Part shown: positions 18,338 to 26,769 of the stretch, one piece after another
How positions within the stretch are numbered: position 1 is the first letter of the stretch
Layout of the letters: each line of letters begins with the position of its first letter
Origin: Pseudotabrizicola sediminis
Lineage (GTDB): Bacteria; Pseudomonadota; Alphaproteobacteria; Rhodobacterales; Rhodobacteraceae
Assembly: GCF_004745575.1 (NCBI RefSeq)
Contig: NZ_RPEM01000002.1
Coordinates: forward strand, 124,001 to 188,000
Reading direction: 5' to 3'
DNA length: 64,000 bases
Program-made: the position numbers and the translations under genes
Notes under the pieces: generated by a model
Database searches by the model: none
The model's input: the letters and a program-made list of their open reading frames with translations, nothing else
Told to the model about the DNA's origin: nothing

Positions 18338-20950
18338 ATGTCGAGAACTGTTGTCTGGAAACGACTGTTTATCTGGGCCGTCTGCATCTGGGGGTTGCTG
18401 TTTGCGCTGCCCAATGCGTTTTATCCGCAGGTGGAGCGGCACAATGATGCAATGGCGGAGGTGGCGGAGGGTGTGCTGCCTGCGCCGGGCGATCTGGCGG
18501 GCTGGCCATCGTGGTTGCCGTCAAACCTTGTGGCGCTTGGGCTTGATCTGCGCGGCGGCGCGCATCTGCTGGCCGAGGTGAACGTGGCCGAGGTGCATGC
18601 CGCGCGCATGGACAGCCTGTGGCGCGAGGTGCGCGAGGCGTTGCGACCCCTGCGCGATCAGGTCGGCACCGTGCGCCGCGACGCGGCGGCCCCGGCAGAC
18701 ACGCTACGGGTCGTGCTGACCGAGCCTGCAGGAATGCAGGCGGCGCTGGGCGCGGTGTGGGCGCTGGCTTCGCCGGTGGCCTCGCTGACCGGGGCGGGGC
18801 AGAGTGATTTCGTGGTGCAGGCAGAGGGTGCTGCACTGGTGATCGCGCTGTCGGACGCGGAAAAGAAACTGTCGGATGACCGCACGGTGCAGCAGGTGCT
18901 GGAGATTGTCCGCCGCCGGGTGGACGAGGTGGGCACGCGGGAACCGACGATTCAGCGGCAGGGCGAGGACCGGGTGCTGATCCAGGTGCCGGGGATAGGG
19001 TCGGCGGCAGAGCTGAAGGCGCTGATCGGGACGACGGCAAAGCTGACCTTTCACTCTGTGCTGGGGATGGGAGCGGGGCAAGAGCCGGGCGATCTGCTGC
19101 TGCCGTCAGCGGAAGAGCCGGGCGTGGTCTACCGGCTGGAGGCCGAGTCCGTGATCAGCGGCGAGGATCTGGTGGATGCGCAACCCGCGTTTGACCAGAC
19201 CAACCGGCCGGCGGTGAATTTCCGCTTTGATGCGTCGGGCGCGCGGGTGTTTGGCGATTACACCGCGTCCAATATCGGCAAGCCCTTCGCCATCGTGCTG
19301 GACGGCGCGGTGATCTCGGCCCCGGTGATCCAGAGCCATATTGCGGGTGGATCGGGGATCATTACCGGGAATTTCACGGTGGAAGACAGCACCGAACTGG
19401 CGGTGCTGTTGCGTGCAGGTGCCTTGCCTGCCGGGATGACCTTTCTGGAAGAGCGGACCATCGGGCCCGAACTGGGGCAGGACAGCATTGATGCGGGCAA
19501 GACCGCGGCGGTGATCGGGATGGCGGCGGTCGTGGTGTTCATGCTGGCCTGCTATGGCGGGTTTGGGGTGCTGGCCAATGTGGCGCTGGGGATCAACATG
19601 CTGCTGCTGTTTGCCGCGCTGTCGGTGATGGGGGCGACGCTGACGCTGCCCGGAATTGCCGGGATCGTACTGACGATGGGCATGGCGGTGGATGCCAATG
19701 TGCTGATCTTCGAGCGGATCCGCGAAGAGCTGCGCGCCGGACGCACGCCGGGGCGGGCGGTGACGGTGGGGTTTGACAAGGCGCTGTCGGCGATCATGGA
19801 CAGCAACATCACCGGGCTTCTGACGGCGGTGATCATGTTTGCCATCGGGTCGGGTGCCGTGCGCGGGTTTGCGGTGACGCTAGGGTTGGGGATCCTCACA
19901 TCCATGTTCACAGCCGTGTATGTGACGCGGCTGTTGGTGGAAAGCTGGATGGTCTGGCGCAGGCCAAAGGTGTTGCGGCTGGCCGGGGTGATCCGGCTGG
20001 CCCCGGTGCATAGCACGTTTGATTTCTTCCGCTGGCAATGGGTGACGTTTGGGGCATCTGTGGTGGCGGTTGTGGCATCGTTGGTGCTGGTGGCGGTGAT
20101 GGGGCTGAACTTCGGCATCGACTTCAAGGGGGGCACCACGTTCCGCACAGAATCTTCGCAACAGGTGGATGTGGCGGAATACCGCGCGGCGTTGTCGGGG
20201 CTGGGCCTTGGCGATGTGGCAATTGCCGAGGTGTTCGATCCGGGCTTTCCCGCCGGCCAGCATGTCGCGATGATCCGGGTGCAGGCGCAGGACGGGGCCG
20301 AGGCGATTTCGGCCGCAACGATTGCGCAGGTTGAAACGGCGCTGCGCGCGGTGGACCCGGGCATCAGCTTTCCTGCGGTAGAATCGGTGGGGCCGAAAGT
20401 CTCGGCCGAGCTGATCTGGCTGGCGGTGATGGCAGTGGGGGCAGGGGCGGCGGGCATTCTGACCTATGTCTGGCTGCGCTTCGAATGGCAGTTCGCGGTC
20501 GGCACGGTGGCGGCGCTGGTGCATGATGTGGTGGTGACGGTGGGGGTATTCGCGCTGTTCCAGCTGCGGTTCGATCTGACCATCGTGGCGGCCTTGCTGA
20601 CCATTCTGGGCTATTCGGTGAACGACACGGTGGTGATCTTTGACCGGCTGCGGGAAAACCTTGCGAAATACAAGGAAATGCCGCTGCGCGACCTGATGAA
20701 CCTGTCGGCGAACGAAACCCTTAGCCGCACGGTGATGACCGCGCTGACCACGCTGATTGCACTCGTCGCGTTGTTGATCTTTGGCGGTGATGTGATCCGG
20801 GGCTTCGTCTTCGCGATGCTGTTTGGGGTCATCATCGGTACGTATTCCAGCCTGTATGTGGCCAAGAACATCGTGCTGTTTCTGGGTCTGGACCGCACGG
20901 AAAAGGCCGGGCGCAAGCCGACGCACGAGTTTGCCGGGATCGACGCCTGA
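18338..20950 (+). CDS. secDF: Fused protein translocase subunit SecDF
   Basis: One 870-residue polypeptide carrying SecD then SecF, the proton-driven accessory subunits that pull exported proteins out of the SecYEG channel. The SecD part (to about residue 540) has the first helix, the periplasmic P1 domain (DLRGGAHLLAEV, later RRVDEVGTREPTIQRQG) and five helices with GMAVDANVLIFERIREE. The SecF part starts near residue 557 and holds FGIDFKGGTTF and ILGYSVNDTVVIFDRLREN. Both essential DxxV/D membrane motifs are present. No yajC is adjacent. Many relatives have separate secD and secF, so a second, unfused copy elsewhere is possible. Confidence 0.93.
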   Translation: MSRTVVWKRLFIWAVCIWGLLFALPNAFYPQVERHNDAMAEVAEGVLPAPGDLAGWPSWLPSNLVALGLDLRGGAHLLAEVNVAEVHAARMDSLWREVREALRPLRDQVGTVRRDAAAPADTLRVVLTEPAGMQAALGAVWALASPVASLTGAGQSDFVVQAEGAALVIALSDAEKKLSDDRTVQQVLEIVRRRVDEVGTREPTIQRQGEDRVLIQVPGIGSAAELKALIGTTAKLTFHSVLGMGAGQEPGDLLLPSAEEPGVVYRLEAESVISGEDLVDAQPAFDQTNRPAVNFRFDASGARVFGDYTASNIGKPFAIVLDGAVISAPVIQSHIAGGSGIITGNFTVEDSTELAVLLRAGALPAGMTFLEERTIGPELGQDSIDAGKTAAVIGMAAVVVFMLACYGGFGVLANVALGINMLLLFAALSVMGATLTLPGIAGIVLTMGMAVDANVLIFERIREELRAGRTPGRAVTVGFDKALSAIMDSNITGLLTAVIMFAIGSGAVRGFAVTLGLGILTSMFTAVYVTRLLVESWMVWRRPKVLRLAGVIRLAPVHSTFDFFRWQWVTFGASVVAVVASLVLVAVMGLNFGIDFKGGTTFRTESSQQVDVAEYRAALSGLGLGDVAIAEVFDPGFPAGQHVAMIRVQAQDGAEAISAATIAQVETALRAVDPGISFPAVESVGPKVSAELIWLAVMAVGAGAAGILTYVWLRFEWQFAVGTVAALVHDVVVTVGVFALFQLRFDLTIVAALLTILGYSVNDTVVIFDRLRENLAKYKEMPLRDLMNLSANETLSRTVMTALTTLIALVALLIFGGDVIRGFVFAMLFGVIIGTYSSLYVAKNIVLFLGLDRTEKAGRKPTHEFAGIDA

Positions 20951-21241
20951 ATTTTGGTACAGCGGGGCTGCGGCCCCGCTGCGCCAGAGTCCGGGAGGCT
21001 TAGTGCCCCCGGACCCCCGGTTTTGCGGCGAGATGGACGATTTCCTACAAAGAAGGCCTCGCCTGTTCGTAGGAATATTTTGGGTAGCCTGTGAGAAATG
21101 CATTCCTCTGCGGGCAATCCTCTAACAGGGATACCTGCAGAGCAGCATACGCCAACACTTGACAGCGAAGAGCAAAGCAATCCTTGCAGTCACCATGTTG
21201 AGCGATGTGTGCCCACCAGTTTCCTTTGGTCGACCCGCACC
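20951..21241. other. Intergenic region between secDF and zapE
   Basis: No gene is seen here. It holds the hairpin at 20961-20980, a GC-rich intergenic repeat at 21004-21020 that recurs inverted at 28406-28422, and a nested hairpin at 21042-21075. In the nested hairpin TTCCTAC pairs with GTAGGAA around AGGC-CTC-GCCT. The remaining 160 bases show no clear ORF or RNA gene; they are only moderately GC-rich compared with the genes around. Confidence 0.55.
20961..20980 (+). terminator. Terminator-like hairpin after secDF
   Basis: Perfect 8-bp stem AGCGGGGC / GCCCCGCT around TGCG, 10 bp after the secDF stop. No T-run follows, so it is a terminator candidate only. Confidence 0.5.
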
Positions 21242-22321
21242 TTACTGACCCCAATCTGCGCCCTGCATTTCGCGCAACCTGCTGGCAGTGCGTTCGAATT
21301 CAAAGCTGCCGGTGCCTTCGGTATACAGCCGTTCGGGTTCATCGGCGGCAGAGCAGATCAGGCGGACGCGCGCCTCATAGAGCGCGTCGATCAGCAGGAC
21401 GAAACGCTTGGCCTCATTGTAGTTGCTGGCCGACAGCTGCGGGATGTCTTCCAAGATCAGCACGCGGACGGCGGCGGCGATGGCCAGAAAATCGGCGGCC
21501 CCCAAGGGCCTTGCGCAGAATTCCCAGAAGGTGGCGCGGCCGATGCCATTGGCAAAGCGGGGAATTTCCACCTCGCGCCCGTTGACCGGCAGTTTCAGCG
21601 GCGCACCGGGCGTGCCGCCGGAAAGGTCGGTCCAGATGTTGTCGATCTGCGCGCGGGCCTTGCCTGCGGGGTGAAAATAAACCTGCGCCCCGGACAGCCG
21701 GTGCTGGCGGTAATCATTGGGGCTTTCCAGCTCATGAACCGTCAGCCGGTCGCGCAGCATGGCGATGAAGGGCAGAAACAGCGACCGGTTCAGCCCATCC
21801 AGATACAGATCTTCGGGGGGGCGGTTCGAAGTGGTGACGATGACAACACCAGCTGCAAACAGCCGCTCGAACAACCGGCCAACGATCATCGCATCGGTGA
21901 TGTCGGTGATCTGCATTTCATCAAAGCACAGCAGTCGGGTGTCCTTGATGATCGCCTCGGCCACCGGGGCGATGGGGTCTTCGACGCCCTTTTGCCGTGC
22001 TGCGTGGATGCCGTGGTGGATGTCCTGCATGAAGGCGTGGAAATGCACGCGGCGCTTTTTCGCAATGTCGGTGGACTGGCAAAACATATCCATCAACATG
22101 GATTTGCCGCGTCCCACCCCACCCCACATATACATGCCCTTGGGCGGCACCAGCGGCTTGGCGAACAGGCCCGCGAACAGGCCCGTTCGGCGGGTGGCGT
22201 TTTCCTCCAGCCACAGCCGCACCGACTCCAGCTCCGGCAGCACGGCGTGCTGTGCCGGATCGGGGCGCAGGGTGCCTGCGGCGATGCGGGCGTCGTAGAT
22301 CTGGGTCAGGGTCTGGCGCAT
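21242..22321 (-). CDS. zapE: Cell division ATPase ZapE (AFG1 family)
   Basis: AAA-like ATPase of the AFG1/ZapE family (359 residues), linked in E. coli to FtsZ ring behaviour under stress. Walker A GGVGRGKS is at 67-74 and Walker B LLCFDEMQITD follows about 65 residues later, with the family sensor TTSNRPPEDLY. The open frame extends further upstream, but ATG 22321 gives the family N-terminus MRQTLTQIYDARI. It is divergent from the GH13 gene with a short shared upstream region. Confidence 0.9.
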   Translation of the reverse strand: MRQTLTQIYDARIAAGTLRPDPAQHAVLPELESVRLWLEENATRRTGLFAGLFAKPLVPPKGMYMWGGVGRGKSMLMDMFCQSTDIAKKRRVHFHAFMQDIHHGIHAARQKGVEDPIAPVAEAIIKDTRLLCFDEMQITDITDAMIVGRLFERLFAAGVVIVTTSNRPPEDLYLDGLNRSLFLPFIAMLRDRLTVHELESPNDYRQHRLSGAQVYFHPAGKARAQIDNIWTDLSGGTPGAPLKLPVNGREVEIPRFANGIGRATFWEFCARPLGAADFLAIAAAVRVLILEDIPQLSASNYNEAKRFVLLIDALYEARVRLICSAADEPERLYTEGTGSFEFERTASRLREMQGADWGQ

Positions 22322-22435
22322 GGCGAGTGGTATACATCTGTATGCGAAGAGCGGGCAATTGGGGCAGGTGCCGATTCCGGGTTGAAGGCCAGATTCAAAA
22401 CGGTTTGAGTGGCGCAAACGGTGCAGGGGACGGCG

Positions 22436-24043
22436 ATGACGGAGTGGTGGCGGGGATCGGTGACCTATCAAGTCTATCCGAGGTCATTTCAGGATACCAA
22501 TGGCGATGGCATCGGCGATCTGGCCGGGATCACTGCGCGCCTGCCGCATCTGGCGCAGCTTGGTGTGGATGCAATCTGGCTGTCGCCGATCTTCAAAAGT
22601 CCGATGGCGGATATGGGCTATGACGTCTCAGATTACACCGATGTCGACCCGCTGTTCGGCGATCTGGCGGCGTTTGATGCACTGGTGGCGCGCGCGCACG
22701 CGCTTGGGCTGAAGGTGATCATTGATCAGGTGATTTCGCATTCATCCGACCAGCATCCGTTCTTCCGCGAAAGCCGGATGACCCGCGATAATCCGCGTGC
22801 CGATTGGTATGTCTGGGCCGATTCGCACCATGATGGCAGCCCGCCGAACAACTGGCTGTCGGTGTTCGGCGGATCGGCATGGGAATGGGATGCGCGGCGG
22901 CGGCAGTATTATCTGCACAACTTTCTGCCCAGCCAGCCGGATCTGAATTTTCACAACCCGGAAGTGCAGGACTGGGCGCTGTCTGTGCTGCGGTTCTGGC
23001 TGGACCGGGGGGTGGACGGGTTCCGGCTGGATACGGTGAATTACTATTTCCACGACCGCGAGCTGCGGTCGAACGGGCCGATGCCGCAAAAGGACAACCG
23101 CCCGCCGGTGAACCCCTATGACATGCAGGATCACGTGTTTTCAAAGTCGCGGCCCGAAAACGCCGGCTGGCTGGAGCGGTTGCGGGCGTTGACCGATGAA
23201 TACCCGGACCGGACTATGGTGGGCGAGGTGGGCGATGCGCCGTGGCGCAATGTGGCGATCATGGCGGAATACACGCAGCCGGGGCGGCTGCACATGACCT
23301 ACAGCTTCGATATGCTAGGGCCGGAATTCACGGCAGGCCATTTCCGCGAAAAGATCGAAGGGTTCTTTCAGGGCGCGCCGGATGGCTGGCCCATGTGGGC
23401 GTTCTCGAACCATGATGTGATCCGCCACGCGACCCGCTGGGCTGATCAGGGCGCGGGTGATGCTGTGGCCAAGCTGGCGGCGGCGATGTTGTTGTCGTTT
23501 GAAGGCTCGGTCTGTCTGTATCAGGGTGAAGAGGTGGGGCAGGTCGAGACGGACATTCTGTATGACGAGTTGACCGATCCGCCGGGCATCCGGTTCTGGC
23601 CCGATTACAAGGGGCGCGATGGCTGCCGCACGCCGATGGTATGGGATGCGTCTGATCATGGCGGGTTTTCAACGGTGAAGCCGTGGCTGCCGGTGAAACC
23701 TCCGCAACTGGCGCGCAATGTGGCGGCGCAAGACGGGCTGGCGGGGTCGGTGCTGGAATTCTACCGCGAGATGCTGGCGTTCCGGCGGGCGACGCCTTTC
23801 TTGCGCGTCGGGCGGACACGGTTCTTCAACCTGCCCGAACCGTTGCTTGGCTTTGCGCGCGGCGACGGGCTGGCCTGCGTGTTCAACCTGTCGGCCCGCC
23901 CGGTGACGCTGGCCGCGCATGGCGCGCTGATTCCGGGCGCGCCGTGCCACGCCGCGCATCTGGAGGGCGAGCGGTTGCTGCTGGGGCCGAACGGCTTTGC
24001 CTTTGTGCAGGGCGATGCGCCGTTGCTGCTTAGCGCAGAGTAA
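22436..24043 (+). CDS. Alpha-glucosidase, glycoside hydrolase family 13
   Basis: Cytoplasmic GH13 exo-acting glucosidase (535 residues) hydrolysing maltose-, isomaltose- or sucrose-type alpha-glucosides. The barrel shows all conserved regions: YDVSDYTDVDP, QVISHSSDQHPFF, nucleophile Asp199 in GFRLDTVN, acid/base Glu264 in MVGEVGD and FSNHDV. An in-frame GTG lies at 22409, but ATG 22436 gives the family-typical MTEWWRG start. No transporter for its substrate is adjacent, so it stands alone beside zapE. The linkage specificity cannot be assigned by eye. Confidence 0.88.
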   Translation: MTEWWRGSVTYQVYPRSFQDTNGDGIGDLAGITARLPHLAQLGVDAIWLSPIFKSPMADMGYDVSDYTDVDPLFGDLAAFDALVARAHALGLKVIIDQVISHSSDQHPFFRESRMTRDNPRADWYVWADSHHDGSPPNNWLSVFGGSAWEWDARRRQYYLHNFLPSQPDLNFHNPEVQDWALSVLRFWLDRGVDGFRLDTVNYYFHDRELRSNGPMPQKDNRPPVNPYDMQDHVFSKSRPENAGWLERLRALTDEYPDRTMVGEVGDAPWRNVAIMAEYTQPGRLHMTYSFDMLGPEFTAGHFREKIEGFFQGAPDGWPMWAFSNHDVIRHATRWADQGAGDAVAKLAAAMLLSFEGSVCLYQGEEVGQVETDILYDELTDPPGIRFWPDYKGRDGCRTPMVWDASDHGGFSTVKPWLPVKPPQLARNVAAQDGLAGSVLEFYREMLAFRRATPFLRVGRTRFFNLPEPLLGFARGDGLACVFNLSARPVTLAAHGALIPGAPCHAAHLEGERLLLGPNGFAFVQGDAPLLLSAE

Positions 24044-24500
24044 GTTTGCGGAAGATACGACCGACTACCTGCCCGGTGACGAGCGCATAGTCCGGTTCGG
24101 CCCCGACATCGGTGAAACCCAGGCGGGCGTAATAGGCCAGACCGGGGACATTGTCGGCGCGGATGGCGGCAAAGATCTCGTTGATGCCTTTGGCGGCGCA
24201 AAGCGCGCGGGTCTGCGCGAAAAGCTGTGCGCCGATGCCCTTGGCCTGCGTGTGCGGGCTGACAAAGGTGCCGATGTGCACCTCGCCATGGTGTTGGTCG
24301 ACCGCTTGCCAGCCAAGGATCTGGCCGGCCTCTTCCGCGACGACGCAGGTGAGAGTGCCCGGGCCGTCGATATAGTCGTGGCGGACGGTATCGGGGCTTT
24401 TGGGCTGTTCGTGCGCGGTGGTGCCACCGATGGCGATGATGGCATTCAGCAGGTCAGCCATGGCGGGCGCGTCATCTGGCCCTGCGGGGCGGATCATCAT
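24030..24500 (-). CDS. GNAT family N-acetyltransferase
   Basis: 156-residue acetyltransferase of the GNAT fold, with the acetyl-CoA motif at SPHTQAKGIGAQLF (a variant of R/QxxGxG/A) and NVPGLAYYARLGF near the end. It resembles the phosphinothricin-type subgroup, but the substrate is unknown. The start ATG at 24500 overlaps the serB stop (TGATG), so it is probably translated with serB. The 3' end overlaps the convergent GH13 gene by 14 bp. Confidence 0.85.
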   Translation of the reverse strand: MMIRPAGPDDAPAMADLLNAIIAIGGTTAHEQPKSPDTVRHDYIDGPGTLTCVVAEEAGQILGWQAVDQHHGEVHIGTFVSPHTQAKGIGAQLFAQTRALCAAKGINEIFAAIRADNVPGLAYYARLGFTDVGAEPDYALVTGQVVGRIFRKLTLR

Positions 24501-25372
24501 CAGGCAAACTCTTCGCGTCGGTAGCCTTGCAGGTATAAAAGCGCCGTTAGATCGCCGTGGTTCACCCGCAGGCTGCACTCTGCGGCGACCGACGGCTTGG
24601 CATGCAGCGCGACGCCTGCGCCCGCACGGGAAAGCATGGCAAGATCATTGGCCCCGTCACCCACCGCCATGGCGTCGTCTGGTGTGATGCCCAGACGGGT
24701 GGTGATCTGAAGCAGCGCGTCAAGCTTGGCCTGTTTGCCAAGGATCGGATCAGCGACCTGTCCGGTCAGCTTGCCATCCGCGACCAGCAGGGTGTTGGCG
24801 CGGTGTTCATCAAAGCCAAGCGTTTGCGCGATGCGGGCGGTAAAGGCAGTGAACCCGCCCGAGACCAGTGCCGCATAGGCTCCGTTGGCGCGCATGGTGG
24901 CCAAGAGGGCGGGGCCACCCGGCATCAGGGTGATGCGGTCGCGGATCACGTGGCCAATGGTGCTTTCGGGCAGATCGCGCAGCAGGCCGACACGTTCGCG
25001 CAAGGCGGCTTCAAAATCCAGTTCGCCATTCATGGCCCGCGCGGTGATGTTGGCGACATAGGCACCGACCCCCGCCTCATCCGCCAATTCGTCGATGCAT
25101 TCCTGCTGGATCATCGTGCTGTCCATATCGGCGATCAGCAGGCGTTTGCGGCGGTTGGCGGTGGGCTGCACGCACAGGTCGATGCGCAGGGCCTGCAGGC
25201 CTTCCCACGCGTCCCACAGGTTGGCGGGCATCGCCCCGACCGGAAATTCCGCGGCCACGCCCGGATCAAGCCAGATCGCATCGCCGCCGCCCCAGGCATT
25301 GCGCAGCGCCTGCACGGTTTCCCGGTCAAGCACCGGGGTGTCGGGGTTGGTCAGCAGGGTGGCGGTGAACAT
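24500..25372 (-). CDS. serB: Phosphoserine phosphatase
   Basis: Haloacid-dehalogenase phosphatase that releases L-serine from phosphoserine, last step of serine synthesis. The 290 residues hold an N-terminal ACT-like region and a HAD domain with the DxDST nucleophile motif (ADMDSTMIQQE), the SGG motif and GDGANDLAML. The open frame runs far upstream antisense to serC; I take ATG 25372 (MFTATLLTN), with 25381 as the alternative. Divergent from serC-serA, so all three serine genes share one control region. Confidence 0.93.
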   Translation of the reverse strand: MFTATLLTNPDTPVLDRETVQALRNAWGGGDAIWLDPGVAAEFPVGAMPANLWDAWEGLQALRIDLCVQPTANRRKRLLIADMDSTMIQQECIDELADEAGVGAYVANITARAMNGELDFEAALRERVGLLRDLPESTIGHVIRDRITLMPGGPALLATMRANGAYAALVSGGFTAFTARIAQTLGFDEHRANTLLVADGKLTGQVADPILGKQAKLDALLQITTRLGITPDDAMAVGDGANDLAMLSRAGAGVALHAKPSVAAECSLRVNHGDLTALLYLQGYRREEFA

Positions 25373-25429
25373 GGGCGGCATCCGTCTGGATAAATGCGTC
25401 GCTTTCGCGCAGTGATGCGCCGCATTACG

Positions 25430-25522
25430 ACGATTTTCCCTCTTGTGCCAGAGGGGGCAGGTCTGTAAGCCCGGCGGCGGGACACCCTTCCCCAACGAAG
25501 GGCATTTATCTGTGAGGATACC
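25430..25522 (+). ncRNA. Probable serC-motif leader RNA
   Basis: The 5' leader of serC folds by eye into small helices: CCCTC/GAGGG (25438-25455), CCCG/CGGG (25470-25481) and CCCTT/AAGGG (25485-25502). They lead straight into GAGG and the serC ATG. A structured serC motif upstream of serC in alphaproteobacteria was described from comparative genomics, and the location and layout agree. I cannot run the covariance model. Upstream bases to 25382 form the divergent promoter region with serB. Confidence 0.5.
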
Positions 25523-26680
25523 ATGGCTGATCTGATCGCCCCGGCAGTGCGCCCGGCAAACCCGCGCTTTTCGTCTGGCCCCTGTGCCAAGATCCCCGGT
25601 TTTTCCCTTGATATGCTTGGTGATGCCCCTTTGGGTCGCTCGCACCGTGCCGCCGTCGGCAAGGCCAAGCTGAAAGAAGCCATTGACCTGACCCGCGAGA
25701 TTCTGGGCGTGCCGGCAGACTACCGTATCGGCATCGTGCCCGCGTCGGACACCGGCGCCTTTGAAATGGCAATGTGGACCATGCTGGGCGCGCGCAATGT
25801 GGAGATGCTGGCCTGGGAATCGTTCGGCGAGGGCTGGGTGACCGATGCGGTCAAGCAGCTGAAGCTGGACGCGGCGGTGAAGATTGCGCCCTATGGTCAG
25901 ATCGTGGACCTTGCAACGGTCGATTTCGATGCCGACGTGGCGTTCACCTGGAACGGCACCACTTCGGGTTGCCGGGTGCCAAATGGCGATGCCATCCCCA
26001 CCGACCGCCAGGGCCTGACCCTGTGTGACGCCACCAGCGCCGCCTTCGCGATGGATCTGCCCTGGGACAAGCTGGATGTGACCACCTTCAGCTGGCAAAA
26101 GGTGCTGGGCGGGGAGGGCGCGCATGGCGTGCTGATCCTGTCGCCCCGCGCGGTGGAACGGCTGGAAAGCTATACCCCCGCATGGCCACTGCCGAAGATT
26201 TTTCGGCTGACTGCAAAGGGCAAGCTGATTGAAGGCATCTTTGTTGGCGAGACGATCAACACCCCGTCGATGCTGGCAGTCGAAGATTACCTCGTCGCGT
26301 TGAAATGGGCGAAATCGGTCGGCGGCCTGCGCGGTCTGGTCGATCGGGCGAGCGCCAATGCGCAGGTGGTCTGGGACTTCTGCGCGTCGAACCCTTGGCT
26401 GCAGAATCTGGCGGAAACCCCAGACATTGCATCGACGACTTCGGTGTGCCTCAAGTTTGCTGATGCGCGGATTGTGGACGGCGAGGCATTCGCAAAGGCC
26501 GTCGCCAAACGGCTGGAAAAGGCCGGGGTTGCCTACGACATCGGAGCCTACCGCGATGCGCCTGCGGGCCTGCGGATCTGGTGCGGATCGACGGTGGAAA
26601 CCGCCGATGTGCAAGCCCTGATGCCATGGATCGCCCATGCCTTCGAAGCCGAAATCGCCGCGCAGGCACAAGCCGCCTGA
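25523..26680 (+). CDS. serC: Phosphoserine aminotransferase
   Basis: PLP enzyme converting 3-phosphohydroxypyruvate and glutamate to phosphoserine, second step of serine synthesis. At 385 residues it matches the class V aminotransferases, with [11 protein letters not shown], the substrate loop near the N-terminus, and the PLP lysine in [14 protein letters not shown]. It is followed 89 bp later by serA on the same strand. The long GC-rich inverted repeat at 26688-26739 lies between them. Confidence 0.95.
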   Translation: MADLIAPAVRPANPRFSSGPCAKIPGFSLDMLGDAPLGRSHRAAVGKAKLKEAIDLTREILGVPADYRIGIVPASDTGAFEMAMWTMLGARNVEMLAWESFGEGWVTDAVKQLKLDAAVKIAPYGQIVDLATVDFDADVAFTWNGTTSGCRVPNGDAIPTDRQGLTLCDATSAAFAMDLPWDKLDVTTFSWQKVLGGEGAHGVLILSPRAVERLESYTPAWPLPKIFRLTAKGKLIEGIFVGETINTPSMLAVEDYLVALKWAKSVGGLRGLVDRASANAQVVWDFCASNPWLQNLAETPDIASTTSVCLKFADARIVDGEAFAKAVAKRLEKAGVAYDIGAYRDAPAGLRIWCGSTVETADVQALMPWIAHAFEAEIAAQAQAA

Positions 26681-26687
26681 CCGGGAT

Positions 26688-26739
26688 GGCGGGGTGCGCC
26701 CCGCCCTACCCCTATCCGTAGGGCGGGGTTCACCCCGCC
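26688..26739. repeat. Long GC-rich inverted repeat, copy 1
   Basis: Two 22-base arms (26688-26709 and 26718-26739, two mismatches) around an 8-base loop, sitting between serC and serA. The right arm shares its sequence (GTAGGGCGGGGTTCACCCC) with both arms of the repeat at 61902-61964. It would form a very stable RNA hairpin between two co-directional genes, or is a dispersed REP-like element. Confidence 0.85.
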
Positions 26740-26769
26740 GCCCCCATTCATATTTCAAGGACTTCCCAA

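Noticed and set aside
18338-20950. SecDF as a frameshift joining of two genes
   Set aside because: The frame is continuous with no stop, and joined SecDF proteins are known, so it is a real fusion.
20951-21241. Possible tRNA or large ncRNA gene
   Set aside because: No cloverleaf or conserved T-loop seen; only hairpins and a repeat could be supported.
24500-26758. Minus-strand frame of over 750 codons covering serB and the antisense of serC
   Set aside because: Only the part up to 25372 or 25381 shows SerB homology; the upstream portion is the mirror of the serC gene in a GC-rich genome.
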